DNA from: Lasiosphaeris hirsuta
Lineage: Eukaryota; Ascomycota; Sordariomycetes; Sordariales; Lasiosphaeriaceae
DNA: 64,000 nucleotides
Direction: 5' to 3'
NCBI GenBank assembly: GCA_030549175.1
Contig: JAUKUA010000007.1
Coordinates: forward strand, 186,001 to 250,000
Every line of letters begins with the position of its first letter. The stretch's first letter is position 1. Shown one piece after another: positions 44,416 to 56,600 of this stretch. A program made the translations under genes and the position numbers. Under the pieces are notes generated by a model that saw only the letters and a program-made list of their open reading frames with translations, made no database searches and was not told the DNA's origin.

Positions 44416-46233
44416 GCGGAGGGTGAGGGTAGGTTACCTACGGCTTAGATAGGCTGATCAGGAGAGAGTCATGTGAGTGAAGAGAGTTGGATGGATGCAC
44501 GTGTGGTTGCTATCAGGGCTGCTGGTTGGATAGTTACTCAAAAGGTTATGCCACAACATTTTCTCTCACCATAAGTTGTGTGCTATTTCACGATGGCGGC
44601 AGCTTAGGAGGTAGGTAATTTCGTTAGTGGTTTAAGTCTTTGACTTCGCTGTCACGGGTTATCTTCATCAACGTAGTGAAGCGTCAACGGTGACGTAGAG
44701 GGCTGCTCGACTTGTAAAGGTAATTTTTGGAACTTGTTAGGGGATCTTGATTATTAATTGAATTTGGATTTGGGTTCAACGTGCGGGGTTCTCACCAAAG
44801 GTGACTAGCACCTGGAGGGCTGATGGCCCACCGAAAGCTCATTATTTTAAAGAGATCCCCCGGCCTTAAAAACGAAATCCTAGCCCACAACATGCCCCTG
44901 GGAAAAACTGTTCAAAGGCCTCACCCATCCTTCCAAATTTACACCCGACCTAGGTATATAAAAACTCCGTAGAGAAAAGCCACCTTGAAAACAGAGACTT
45001 CCGGGGCCAGTGACTCCTGCGTTGGTTCTTCTGCAACAGCAAGTATAATTTAGCTTTGGCACTGTAATGAAAGTTTTGATGCTAGAATTGGCGGTCGGGC
45101 GCGAATTGGTAAGAGGTGATGGATTTGTAATCTTGCTTGTCCCAACCGCGCAAGAGGCGAAACCTCTCATAAGCTTAATTTCTGCCGGCAGAAAAGGTAC
45201 GTACCGCGAGAGCAGAGACAAAATGTGGGCTCTGGGCCGAGAACTGAGTCTCTATAATCTGTCAGCAGAAACGGTGCAAAATACGTACGTACCTAGCGGG
45301 ATTTTAGCGAGGAGCTTCGGATTACGAACGAAAAAGGAAATTTCGTGTGCCCAGATTCATCTCAGATCACCAGGCTGTTATCAGCCGCCTCTAGCATAAG
45401 GCCGACGCTAGGACAAACAGGACCTGCAACAGAGCAATCAAGATGATGACGAGCGTCTTTCGGCTGCTCTGCGGCGCTTCGAGCGTGCCAGGACTAGCGT
45501 GGCCGCCACGAGGACGTCGCCGCCGACTACGGCGATCTGGAGCCGGGCGTGCAGGTTGATGGCTACGCTGGGCATTTCGTTTTTTTTTGTCGTTGTTTTG
45601 GCAGGGGAATCTTGGCCACTGTTTATGTTGGTCTCGGATACATATATTAGTGTCAGGACTGTTACAGAAGGTACCGGCCTTCGGCCAGTAGATAGTGTCG
45701 CAGGGTTGGGGTTTTTGCTGCCGTCGCTCCTGTCGATGACCGGGTTCCTGTCGGTGGCGAGGAGAAGTAATCCTCACCAAGCTGGAACTCACGAATAGAT
45801 GACGTGTTGGAGAAGCATTGCTGGTGGCGTTTTCTCGCACTCTGCCATCTTGGAATGCCTGTCCATTAGTTGATGGCTACTCTAGACCCCTTGCTTCCTA
45901 GTCGTAGCGCTGAGTTTAACAATATGGTACCACCATGGCCTACAAATCGTAGGGTACCACGCTTGATAAGGCGGTACGAGATATCTCGTCAAAAGACTTT
46001 CAGTATGGATTGACATATATAGCTGTATCATGTGTGGAAACACTGAAAGAGCCATGTTCTTGTGTTAATTCCTCAGTATAAGCCTTGCAATGAAAATATA
46101 AACAGTCCTCTGATCAGTGGTCAAAGAGCTAGGTATGACATGCAAGGTCTCGGTATAACATAGAGTTGATAAAGAGTTATCTAACGGTATAGCCATCGCG
46201 ATGTCGTACGTAGTGGTAGAAGGGCTGATGAGC
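44416..46233. other. Gene-poor region, 1.8 kb
   Basis: No gene could be supported. A minus-strand frame (45391-45840) ends in one membrane-like helix but is otherwise low complexity and basic. AT-rich stretches occur near 46000-46200. Confidence 0.45.
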
Positions 46234-47092
46234 TTAGTAGTTATCCATAATCAACTGCGTCTTGAGCGAGTCCCTCGGGCACAGCCACTCCTTCCTTTCC
46301 AGCATTGTAATAAGTCGCTCACGCAGAGGAGAAGCCTCACTACGATTGGCCGCCTTGAAAGACACCTCTACGATGTACTCACGCCGTCCCTCGTTCTTGA
46401 TATCGACCGGCCAGATCTCCAGGTAAATCTTCACCCGGGCCTCCCCCCAGGTCCCAACGAACCGATCGGCGAGGATAGGCCCGTAAACACGCGCCAGCTC
46501 CAGTGCTTTGATACCCAGCCCTTCCCAACCCCGAAATTCTTAAACTTCTCCGGCGCCTCTTCGCTCAGCATACTCCTCGCGGCCGCCGCGTCAGGCAGAT
46601 CGAGGGAGCTGACCTCGCCGCCGGGAAATTTCTTGTCGTGGCTGACGGATAGCGTCATGTTTTTGTAGCCCCACTCTACCTGGGCCTCGTACTTGGTGTC
46701 AGAGGCATCGAAGCCGTCAGTGTTGGCGGTCTCCAGGGCCACGTCGACGTTTCCGGCCGTGATGGGGTAGCGCTTCTTGTATGTCAGCTCGAAGCCGGGC
46801 TTGCCTTCGGTGCGGCGGATGCGGGGGCTCCAGTCGGCGCCGTAGATGGTCTTGTTGTCGTCATCGAGGAACTGGATGTTCATCTTGGTTGGGGTTGGTG
46901 ACAAGGAGAAGGCGGCGAGCAAGGCGGGGATAGGGGCGTGGCTGGCTGGGTTGAGAACCAAGTTGGGGTTGAGGATGAGCTTGACCTCGTAGTTTTCCTT
47001 GAGATTGGGAGCCTGTGGTAGCATGGCTGTTAGTGAGATAGCCGACTGCAAACGGCGAACACTGCAAGAGCGCAGGCGTTCTCTCGTACCAT
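46234..47092 (-). pseudogene. Frameshifted hypothetical protein of a fungal family
   Basis: The 5' part runs from ATG 47024 (MLPQAPNLKENYEV), or from ATG 47090-47092 joined over an intron of 76 nt (GTACGA donor, CCACAG acceptor, giving M-APNLKENYEV, which fits better). It includes FELTYKKRYPI and YEAQVEWGYKNMTLS, then loses frame near 46525. The 3' part continues one frame over (LGIKALELARVYGPILADRF, then IYLEIWPVDIKNEGRREYIVEVSFK) to a stop at 46234. No intron explains the shift (GGGGTTGGGAAGGGCTGGG on the coding strand). The family is recalled as a conserved fungal protein of unknown function, about 210 aa. It is either a recent one-base indel or a sequence error. Confidence 0.6.
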
Positions 47093-48620
47093 GTTGCCGG
47101 TGTCTTTGGCTCGTTTTCGAAGACGCTAAGTTGTGTTACAAGTTTGGTGTTAACAGACGGTACTGATATTGAATGGATAGGTAAGCTTTTGAACCTAGGT
47201 GTCCGGCGTGCTGAGGCTAATACGTTGGGGGATCGAGTGCTATTTGATGAAGACAGGAAAATCCGGAGCGAAACGAGCGGGAACCCCGATAACCCCCAAG
47301 ATAGAGATCCAGAACTATATTAGTTACGCCCACCGCAGCGCGAAAGAAACCGAATGGCGCAGTTGAAAGAAAATGATCCAACCAGCTGAAGGTGTGGGAG
47401 ATCATGTCGCGCACAGCTACCTGCTTACGTACCTATCAACGGACGGTCAAGTCGAACCCAAGGCTTAGCGAGAAAGTCAGCAGGTTTCTCGCCAATGTTT
47501 CTTGACGGTGGCTTTTCGATTCAAGTGGCCATCACACCCTTTCCTGCCGTGATCGCAAATGGTCACCTCGTTTGACGTATCGCATCAAGCTGAGGCTGAA
47601 ACAAGCACCTCCGATCGACCTGTCGTCACTCGGAGTTGCGAGTTATAGGTAGGTAGACAAAGAAAATGGCGCCTCAGCCCTACGGCATGCCAAGCTTCAA
47701 GACGCAAGGGGGGGTCAGCCCAAGCCCAGACCCGCACAATTGGCGAAGCTTACGTACAGTTTCACCCGGCCATAGCCGACAAAACACACCTCGCTATATC
47801 GCCATCGAATGGCGAGGCCTATCTGCTCTAACTGCTGGCGACTTTGTCTGACACTAACAAGTGAGGTGCTACACATCACACAAGAAGCAGACACGACAGA
47901 ATCGCCTCGCGACTAATAGCACACTCAGAGTCTAATCCTAAAGAGTTGGAGTAAGTGGCACAAGATTCTATGGACTTGAGCTGGACCTCTTCCTATGCTG
48001 TCATTCACCTTTTCCTACATCCGTATCAGCTAATGACACAGATGCTAAGTTGTTATGGGCTTCGGAGAGGATACGGTGAGCGCCAAACAGGCAGGCCATC
48101 AGAATGCTGACACTGGAATGAGCACCCTATCTCACCATCCGGGCAGCACGCTCAACTCACAACGCGCTTTCAAGTCAACGGGCGCGAATGTGGCTTGAGT
48201 ATGAGAGCCGAGCAACCTTTGACCATAATAAGCTGTTACCGGAAAGAAGCGGGCTAGCATTTGGATTCCCGTCCCAAGTTTAGAAACACTTCGTGTGGTG
48301 TAGGTTATCAAATATTGGACAGTCTCTAGAACACTTGATATCAGGAAAGAGTGGATAAAATGTGGTTAGCATCGGGGAGCGGCGAACGTGTGAGAGGAGG
48401 AAGAGGAGGAAGGGGGGAGGACGATTCACACCCCCGGGTTGGCAGGCCCTAAGCTCTAGGTAAATGTCATAAATATCGAGTTGCTTCCACGCTCCCAGGC
48501 CACCTCCCAAGCAGAAGAAACCCACCCTCCAGCATCCACCCTGTTCTCCCCAAAGACCCATCACCCCAAACTGCTTTCTTGATTCCCACTCCCAAACACC
48601 CACCGGATGACCACTACATC
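47093..48620. other. Gene-poor region, 1.5 kb
   Basis: No coding sequence was recognised; short open frames on both strands lack motifs. Confidence 0.45.
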
Positions 48621-50063
48621 ATGGAAGCCGAAACCCGAACCATTCCCGGCCAGTAGATTGCTAGGCTAAAGCAGAATGCCGGCAGCAATACCCAGGCTCT
48701 TCACATGTCGTCGGTGAATGCGCGCACCGTCGACGAAACGCCTTTCAACTGCGAGGTCCACCATGAGTATTACCTTGATGAGGCCCGCGCGTATTCGGCC
48801 TCGTTCGACGAGGCCACCAAAGAGGAGCTCGAGAAATCGAGCGACATAAGATCTCTCAGCCAATCCAGACCAACAGCTTTTGACAGCCGTCTAGGTTGAC
48901 TCGGTGGAACCCGTCCAGCTCTACCACCACGCCGCCATCAAGACGCAGGAGAATGCCCCCTAGGCTCTCGGTCGCATCTCCAGCGGTGCCAAGCTCCCGG
49001 CCGCCGGCCCCTACGTCTACAAGTACAACGACAAGTCCAGCGGTAAGGGCGTGATCGCCTACGTCATCGACACAGGCATCAACGACAAGAACGTCCAGTT
49101 TGGCGGACGCGCGACCAAGGGACCCAAGTTCGTGACGGATCTGGTCCCTGGCACCGTCACCAACAACAACGACAACCAGGGCCACGGCACCCACTGCGCC
49201 GGTATCATCGGCTCCAAGGACTACGGCGTTGCTAAAGACGTCGAGATCATTGGCATTAAAGTCTTCTTTCATGACCTCCCCCACTCCAGCGAGCTCTACG
49301 GCGCAACGAACAGCGACATCATGGCCGCACTGAACTATATCGTCAAGGAGTATCAGCGCCATAAGCATCCATCCGTCGTGAACCTCAGCCTCGGAGGGGG
49401 GGTATTAGCAATGCCCTTGATAGCGCTGTTGCCGCGACCGTTAGGGCTGGCGTGGTCGTCTGCTGCGCTGCCGGAAATGAGACGGTATATATCCCGATCG
49501 CTTTGTAGTTATGGAGTGGCTCGTTACTGACCTCCAATGCAGCGAGACGTCTCAACATCTTCGCCAGGCAGGACCCCCCCTAGCAATCACAGTCGCCGCG
49601 AGCGACATCAAAGACTCGATTGCTGGCTTTAGCAACTTCGGGAAGAGTAAGTGAGGCAAACGGACTGTGAATACAGTCTCCTAGGCGCAAATACTGATTA
49701 GTGCTGCTGTCAAGTGATTGACGTCATCGCCCCGGGCGTGGAAATCCTCTCGACCTGGATCGGGCTCAACAACACCAAGACCGAATCCATCAGCGGGACT
49801 TCGATAGGTCAGTCATTACCTTTTTTAGGCTGCTTGAGGAGAAAGGCTGGGTGCTAACGCTGGGATCTCTTAAAGCTTGCCCTCACGTCGCGGGAATCAT
49901 CTCCAGCATCCTCAGCGACCCGGAAGTTGTCGACAAGTCGCCATTCAATGCCACCTCGGAGCTTAATATCCTAGCCGATAAGAACAAGAGTGGTGGCATC
50001 ACTGTGAGCCCTCATCCTAGCATGATAAAGACTGCGAACGCTCTTTCTCAGGTGCCGTATTAG
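48621..50063 (+). pseudogene. Decayed secreted subtilisin-like (proteinase K type) protease
   Basis: An inhibitor I9-like propeptide is still readable (IARLKQNAG, CEVHHEYYL) but holds a stop at 48654-48656. A second stop at 48961-48963 sits where Trp would precede ALGRISSG. The mature domain has the catalytic Asp (AYVIDTGINDK), His (QGHGTHCAG), Asn (CCAAGNET, in the shifted frame) and Ser (ESISGTSI, ACPHVAG) regions. After NLSLGG a seven-G run shifts the frame by one base. Three intron-like interruptions follow (GTATAT..., GTAAGT..., GTCAGT...). It was a full-length S8A protease and is now inactive; it is unrelated in layout to the intracellular S8 protein at 26-29 kb. Confidence 0.8.
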
Positions 50064-50647
50064 TGACTAGAAAACTGCCGGTGAGCCTCTATCATCAGTA
50101 TTGGTGGTATTGAACCGTGGCTGTGGCAGTTGGTAACGCGGTGGCCATGCCTTGACCGTTTTCTATTTACCTAATTACCAATGTACCTGCACTGCCATTA
50201 CATGACTAGAGGCCCTGTGATATTCTATTCCTCCCCATGAGTCTAGGTCTTTGAGCCTAACAGTAGAATGACGTCTCGCGGAGCAGATCTCTCCCACTGA
50301 CCGACCGTGACCTGACAAATACGGCAATGGCTGCCAATCAGCCTGGGCTACTTGGGAGGCACACTGCTGTGCCCTGTTGTATGAAGATCTCGGTGTGGAT
50401 AGTTGCGTAAAGGTTGTAAAGGGATGCTACCTGCCAAGTTGGATATCCTCTTACGGAAACATGAATCCATCCAGGTACAAAATATTGCGTGTTTGTTTTA
50501 GTCCAACTGCACCTGTTGGATGGGCCGCCCGTAGTCAGCCCGCCCCCGTTGAGTCACTCCGTTACGCTAAGCACACACTTCAACATCTTCCAACAGGCTT
50601 AATTCTCATACCAGTCAAGAGTATCAGCACGTCACGAACAACCCAAA
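50064..50647. other. Intergenic region, 0.6 kb
   Basis: Lies between two pseudogenes; no feature was recognised. Confidence 0.4.
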
Positions 50648-50879
50648 ATGCGTCCTCAGCAGATTACCCTCTCCATCTTCGCCATCCTGGGCGTTGTTTC
50701 AGCCGTCCCTGTCAACGCCGGTGGGTTTACTTGACCTGATCCCTGTTGAATGAGTCGATACTGACTCTCCATCTCGAGGTACGGATGCCGAGATTTGGTA
50801 CAACAACTAGTACAATTCTAGTGATCACTGATTCTTCGGCACCACAATGGTGATTCGGAGTGATGGCGGTTCGAGCTAG
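50648..50879 (+). pseudogene. Small secreted protein gene with two internal stops
   Basis: Exon 1 (50648-50720) encodes a clear signal peptide, MRPQQITLSIFAILGVVSA, then VPVNA. A 58-nt intron (GTGGGT, CTGAC branch, CTCGAG acceptor) leads to a short mature part reading GTDAEIWYNN, stop, YNSSDH, stop, FFGTTMVIRSDGGSS, stop. The first stop (TAG 50808-50810) and second (TGA 50829-50831) are each one G-to-A change from TGG. With Trp restored in concept, the ancestor was an about 60-aa secreted protein. The sequence beyond the second stop remains clean in the same frame, supporting recent decay. Its function is unknown; such size and secretion suit an effector or antimicrobial-type protein. Confidence 0.5.
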
Positions 50880-51589
50880 GGCGGATGAGGCATAGACATG
50901 GCAGGTGATGGATGAAAGGGTGACAAGGTCGTGAGTCCGGAAGTTAGGACCAGGAGTTGTCAGACCTGTGTACCGTTGGCAGAGGGGTTAGTTTGTTTCG
51001 TATGTCACTACCTGCCCACGACACCCATAGCTTACTTAGATAGTCATTACCGAGAGCTTCGGTTGTCTTTAAATGTTGGCAGAAAAACATTTGTTGATTT
51101 CCCATCTTTGTCCCATGAATCTGCGGTGCCGTCACCTCTGCACGATGTTAGTGGATTGTAGATCAAGGCGATAATGTCCCTGGAATAGGCCCATAAGACC
51201 TATTCCATTATCGAAACGCCGTTTCCGGCAGTCCAAGAGGCGTATTTTGTCCTCCCCAAGGCCTTGCAACTACTAAAAGAGGCATTCGCGGTATTTGAGA
51301 GGCCTTTTCCGATGTTCACGTTGAGAAGGCTGAGGCATCATTCCCAGGCAGTCGAGTTTATTCCACCTATCTCTCTGCCCTTCGATGACGTGGCCTAAGC
51401 GGCTTGTCCTTAATAGCCATTTCCTCCACTGATGTGCTTCATCTTGCCGCGCAGGATCGATCGGAATCGAAGCAATAGCGGGCCCCAGGGGGCGCCGCAG
51501 GGAGTCAAGTCTCCTGCTCGAGCCGTGCGAGTTCCTGCATCAACAGATGGGCTTTTTTCTCCAAGGGGGGCGGGGGGGGGGGGGGGAGA
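50880..51589. other. Intergenic region, 0.7 kb
   Basis: No gene was recognised. Ends in a G15 run (51572-51586). Confidence 0.4.
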
Positions 51590-52000
51590 TATGCTGCTTC
51601 GCCGCAAACGCATCCTTTTTGACTTTGGCAATATACTCTGCGTTGATGGAATCCCGCCTGGCCCGCAGATACCTGAGGACAACGACGTTAGGGACCTGGC
51701 AGCAAGCTTCATACTCCAAGACTCCGTCGTAGGCGGCGATGATCTTCTTCAGCTTCCGGTCACCCTTCTGGATACGCTCGATGTCGGCTTGGTGATCAGC
51801 GATGTACCCCTTAATCAGCTTGATTTCATTTCGACATTCGCAAGACGATGGGCGGTTTGAAATGGGGTTCCGATTGACCTGGAAAATTAAGAGTAAGTAA
51901 GGTATTCAGGCAAGAGTAGAATTTGACAAGTAGAATTAGTAGGCTTACCGACTCGTCATCCGAGTCTTCTTTTTTTGGTGATAGTCTGACCCAATTCCGC
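51590..52000 (-). pseudogene. Coiled-coil gene fragment, possible paralogue of the next gene
   Basis: On the minus strand, an acidic end (KKEDSDDES) joins over an intron (GTAAGC ... TTTTCCAG) to VNRNPIS, then a long charged helix (EIKLIKGYIADHQADIERI, KKIIAAYDGVLEYE, EYIAKVKKDAF). There is no Met in the main frame, and it runs into the G15/C15 tract at its end. The exon plan (acidic short exon, intron, NPIx start) matches the plus-strand gene at 52314, so the two may be a head-to-head paralogous pair. Similarity is weak. Confidence 0.35.
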
Positions 52001-52313
52001 GAATCTCTAGTGAGAACACGCAGGCCACCAAACCAAACGGGTTCAGAGTTTCAGGGTCGTGTTCAGAGGAATGAAATGTGCCAGCTCCAGCCTCTAGTTG
52101 GATCCCTAAACGATAGGAGCACGTGGAGATAACTGCCTTCCTTCGTTTTCACAGCGAGTGTCTAAGAAGCGGATCCTTCAAACCGAGCGTCTTTGGATGA
52201 AAAATCCCACCTACTCAAAACTACTTCCCCCACAAGCAACAAGAGAAATTATCCTTTTCCGCCACCAAAAACAAAGCACAAAAAATACAGCGAGCGATTT
52301 TCGGGACAGCGAG

Positions 52314-52859
52314 ATGGATCATAAACATATCAACGACGAGGCCGACGTATCGGTGGTAAGTTGACTCTCGTCTTGGATTTATTTTTGCTTTATTGGCATT
52401 GTCTCTAACCTTTGCACTTTCTAGGCGAACCCCATTCCGGCCGCCTCGCGCCTCGCCAAAATCGAGGAAAAAATCAAGGCGATTGACACATCACGGCTCC
52501 TCCCACGGCACCGTCTTACCATCGACAGTAGGAAGAAGGCACATGCCTCGCTGACCGAGGTCGTCAATGCCTTTGACAAGATTCTCGAGTACAACAAGGA
52601 CGCCGAAGTAATACCCGATGACGACGATTTCGAGGCGAAGTGCCATGCTAAGAAAGAAAAGGCTGAGCAAGACCGTTCCGACCTCGACAAGGCCATAGAT
52701 ATACTGTAGGAGAGAATGGCTGTACTGGAGAAGGGCCTATTCGAGTTGATCGTCCAGAAGTACGTACTGCTGGCGGAGAATGACAACCACCTCTGGAACG
52801 AGCTCCCCGGTCTCGACATCCAGCAAGACCAGGCTAACCAGCTGTCTGCCAACTCTTAG
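52314..52859 (+). pseudogene. Coiled-coil hypothetical protein with premature stop
   Basis: Exon 1 (52314-52355, MDHKHINDEADVSV) joins exon 2 from 52425 over a 69-nt intron (GTAAGT, CTAAC branch, CTAG). Exon 2 encodes a charged coiled coil (SRLAKIEEKIKAID, EVVNAFDKILEYNK) up to TAG at 52707-52709. The same frame then continues with coding-like sequence (ERMAVLEKGLFELIVQKYV) to TAG 52857-52859. The first stop could be a C-to-T change of CAG (Gln). It gives 108 aa as it stands and would give about 158 aa without the stop. No family was recognised. Confidence 0.5.
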
Positions 52860-54130
52860 CGGAACCAACCACTCGCCAGATCCGACCGCCGCCGGCCAAG
52901 CGGCAGATCCGACTCGATGGCTTTCTCGTATCACGGCGAGCTTTAGCGTGGAGGAGATCTTTTAGCTGCTCGACGTACTAGCAGAGAGATAGGAAGAATT
53001 CGATGGAGCTGAAGGCTGAATGACATGCTGAACATGGCCCAATCTGTTGCTGGGAGACTTAATGATAACAACTGCCTCGAGCGGGATTATGTGAAAGAAC
53101 ACACGAAGCAATTGACCAAGTGCGCAACATACCAACGGCGGCCAAGCCAATATCGTGTCGGAGTACGAATCGCTCCCCAGAATGCTGTTTTGACGCCTAG
53201 ACCAGAAGGGAGCTTTCCCGAGCAGAACGATGACACCGCCTTACGCAACCCACTGTACTCAGTATCGTCCCCAACCATGATTTTCCATGGCAGTCGCCGC
53301 TGGGGAGGTGGCACACTGCCCGCCGTCACCCGGTAATCGCAACTCCTGTGGCTTTTCCGGCCTCCCAATCACCCCCCGTTCGTTCGTACCTCGGCAATCT
53401 CACTCCACCTCAACTTGGCCAGGTAGTCGATACCGCCCCCAAAGCAGTAGCACTCCAGGCCGAGTCACGATAGGGCTTGGAGATGTGGAAGATGTTGCCG
53501 TCCTAGTGGTGCTACGGGGAGTAAAAGACAACTCCTTTCCTTACCTACGAAATATTTTTATGGGCCGCCTGCTCCTCATCGAAATCCCCCGCCAGATTCC
53601 GGAAGAGGAAGCGAAATCGATATCAATTCTGGCATCACAAATTCCCAGGTCTGTCCAAGCTGCGCAGCGATTCACACACAAAAATTCCTATCCCCACCGC
53701 AGAATCGGAGCTGTCCTTCATTCACCCAATTTTTCTCGCAATCGCCTTTCGTGCTAACCTAAATCTGGGAGCGAGACAGGGGATTCGGCGGGCATTGTCT
53801 AAAAAGGTGATAAGGTACGATACTGTAGACTAATGTCGAAGGAACGGTCTAACGCGCTATTGGATTGGGGTATCTAATATATGAACGCTCCGCTCGACTA
53901 TGGACCTTCCTTCTGGGACCTTGGAGATATCTTCTAAGCCATTCCTAGGTACCCAAATCCCGCAAACCGCAAGTGCCTACACCGACTCTTCAAGCTACGA
54001 GCTATCACAAAGGCACATGATATGGGAGGCGCGAGACTCTTGACAATAGATCCTGCATTTCTTTGTGTCCTTTATTGCCAACAATCTGTTGTTGGGGCCG
54101 TCCCTTCTGACTCAGGCAACACCAACCTTC
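52860..54130. other. Gene-poor region, 1.3 kb
   Basis: No gene could be supported; a few open frames lack motifs. The right end is the 3' flank of the phenol-hydroxylase-like gene. Confidence 0.45.
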
Positions 54131-56100
54131 TCATTGTACTGGCACGAGAAACCCCTTGAAAAAGTCGTGTATCCCCTCATCATCCTCCAGCGTGGTCACC
54201 TTGGCCACATCTTCTCCAATGTCAGCTCCTCATCACTGAACATGAACCGCAGGTCAACTCACAATGATCAGGCCGCACAATCACAACGGCGCCCTGCTCG
54301 GGGGAAACCCCATAGGCCTCGTACGCGTGGCCGTGGCCCGAGTTGTAGCTCTCGTCGTCGGAAAAGACCTTTGTCAAAGCTGCAGCACACCACCGTCAGC
54401 ACACCATCAGGGGTTCAACCAAAACAAGAAAAACCCACCCTTGATCCCCCACTTCCCCGTCACCGGGGTGAAAAACTCGGGAATCTCCTCGTGCTCAACC
54501 CTCTTCCTCTCCCCCGCCAACACCAGCACGCGATCGACAATCCTATCCGGGTCCTCCCCCTTTGGCGTGAACGCCTTGGCAACGGCATCCAGCGCGGCCG
54601 CGAGCGCAGCCAACCTCGCCGCGGCCGGCGGGCTCGCCAGATCACCCGCGAACACGACGACGAACCACTGGCCGTCCGCCGGCAGCGCGCGGACGAGCTG
54701 CATGGCCTTGGCGTCGCAGAAGCGCACGACCTGGGCGCTGGGGAAGCGCATGCCGACGATGACCTTGGCCACCAACTCAGCGTCGCGCTCGCCGGGGACG
54801 GTGATGGCCGAGGGCACGGAGTAGTGGGTGGCCTGTCCGGCGGTGTAGCGGCCGGCCTGGACGAAGCGCTCGGCGAACATGGCGGGCGTGATGCCGTGGT
54901 CGGCGCGGTACTGCGAGTTGAACAGGCGGGTGAAGCCGCGGTCGAACTCGATCAGCTCGATGGCCGTCTTCTCGCGCTCGGCGACGTACGTCGCCAGCAG
55001 GGCCGGCGCCGCCCGCCCCCGCAGCACCATGCCCAGCTTCCACCCGATATTGTGCCCGTCCTGCAGCGACACGTTCATGCCCTGCCCCGCCTTGGGCGAG
55101 TGCGTGTGGCAGGCGTCGCCTGTCAGGAAGGCGCGGTGGTGCGCGTGGAAGAAGTCGGCGTGCCGCTGCCCGATGGCGTAGGCCGACCACCACGCCGTCT
55201 CGGCGACGGCCAGCGGGTACGGCGCAAAGGCTAGCCGCGCGCGGTCCTGCAGGTCCGCGAGCGTGACCGAGCCGACGGCTGTCCCTGCTGGCAGCTCGAT
55301 GTACAGCCGCACCATCGCGTCACCCTCGCGCGGGATGATGAGGATGTTGCCCGAGGCCGCGTTGATGACGGCCTTCTTGCGGATGTCGGGGAACGTCGTG
55401 AGCGGGTAGATGTCCATGACGCCCCACACGGCGTCGCTGCTGTCGCCGATCATCTTGAAGCCGAGCGACTTGCGGATCACGCTGTGCGCGCCGTCGCAGC
55501 CCTGGGACGGTCAATAGGGGTTCAGGGGGGGGGGGGGGGGAAGGGTGGAATATCAAAAGGGGGACGTACCAGGAGGTACTTGGCCTTGTACGTCTTCTCC
55601 ACGCCGGCCTGCACCGCGCGTGCCGTAACGCAGTGCGCATCCGGGTTCCCGGCCTGCGCCTCATCAATCTCAATCCCCGTAACCAAACACCCATACTCAA
55701 TAGGCGCCGGCGTGCCATCCTTGCCAATATCCCGAATCAGCAGCGCGTTCATCTTGGCCTGGTTGAGGATGACGTGGGGCTGGTGGCTGAGCTCGGTCTC
55801 CTTGTCGGGGGCGTAGCGCTTCCGGCGGATGCCGGACTCGGGCGCGTCCTCAGCCGGCGACCAGAAGGCGAGCTCGAGCACGTGGTAGGCGTCCCGCAGC
55901 AGGTCCTCGCCGAGCCCGAAGCTGTCAAAGATCTCGACGGTGCGCGTCTGCACCCCGTCGGCCTGGCCCATCGCTAGCGGTCCGTCGCGCCGCTCGAGCA
56001 CCCTGTAGCTGATGCCGAAGCGCGAGAGCCACACGGCCGCGCAGAGCCCCGCGGACCCGCTGCCGCAGATGAGCACGTCGACTTGTTCGTGTTCTGCCAT
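54131..56100 (-). CDS. Phenol 2-monooxygenase-like FAD hydroxylase
   Basis: Four minus-strand exons, 55570-56100, 54439-55501, 54263-54379 and 54131-54210, encode 596 aa; introns are 68, 59 and 52 nt and phases agree. Motifs are VLICGSGSAGLCAAVWL (FAD), GCDGAHS (the DG motif, right after intron 1) and FLTGDACHTHSPKAGQGMN (the GD motif). The C-terminal third, with VVVFAGDL and ending FKGFLVPVQ, is the thioredoxin-like dimerisation domain (PF07976) of phenol hydroxylases. The enzyme uses NADPH and O2 to ortho-hydroxylate phenolic substrates. The substrate cannot be told; no pathway partners are adjacent. Intron 1 contains a G16 run on the plus strand. Confidence 0.92.
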
Positions 56101-56600
56101 TTTGAAAAGGGGGAGGTGTGCTAGGGTATCGAAAGAAGATGGATGGCTGGTGGTGGTGGTAGTTTTGGTTATAGCTTCACGTTGTAAAGCGTCCTGACCT
56201 TCTTATAAGCGTCGCTCCAGCGGGCTCCAGTGGAGTGTCGTGTCAGGGGTTCCCTAGCTGAGCGGATGAAAAGCAGCTCCACATGAGGCTGCTGATGGGA
56301 CTTGCCGCTGGTATTCGGGGCTGTGTTCCGGGAAAAGGGGGGCGCTGGTGGCGAGTCGCAGCGCCAAGTCGTCTTTTGTTCCCCGCATTCCAACAGCGCT
56401 TGTGTTTCCAACCTCTGGGAGCCGGGCCACCTTGGGCTTTCTTAATCCCGCCTACGATTTTCTTCTTGTCTGATAGTCGATAACAAACACCAATGAAATC
56501 GCTCTTTCCATTACCTTAATGATGCCTGCTGTGTACCTGATGCAAACCACTGCACCCTGAATGGAAAAAGGAACCAAAGAGAGAACCTTACTCATCCATC
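56101..56600. other. Intergenic region, 0.5 kb
   Basis: Promoter of the phenol-hydroxylase-like gene and 3' flank of the next minus-strand gene; nothing else was seen. Confidence 0.4.

Noticed and set aside
45391..45840. 149-codon minus-strand frame ending in a membrane-like helix
   Set aside because: The rest is basic low-complexity sequence with no homologous pattern, and no splice partner was found; may be a relic but cannot be supported.
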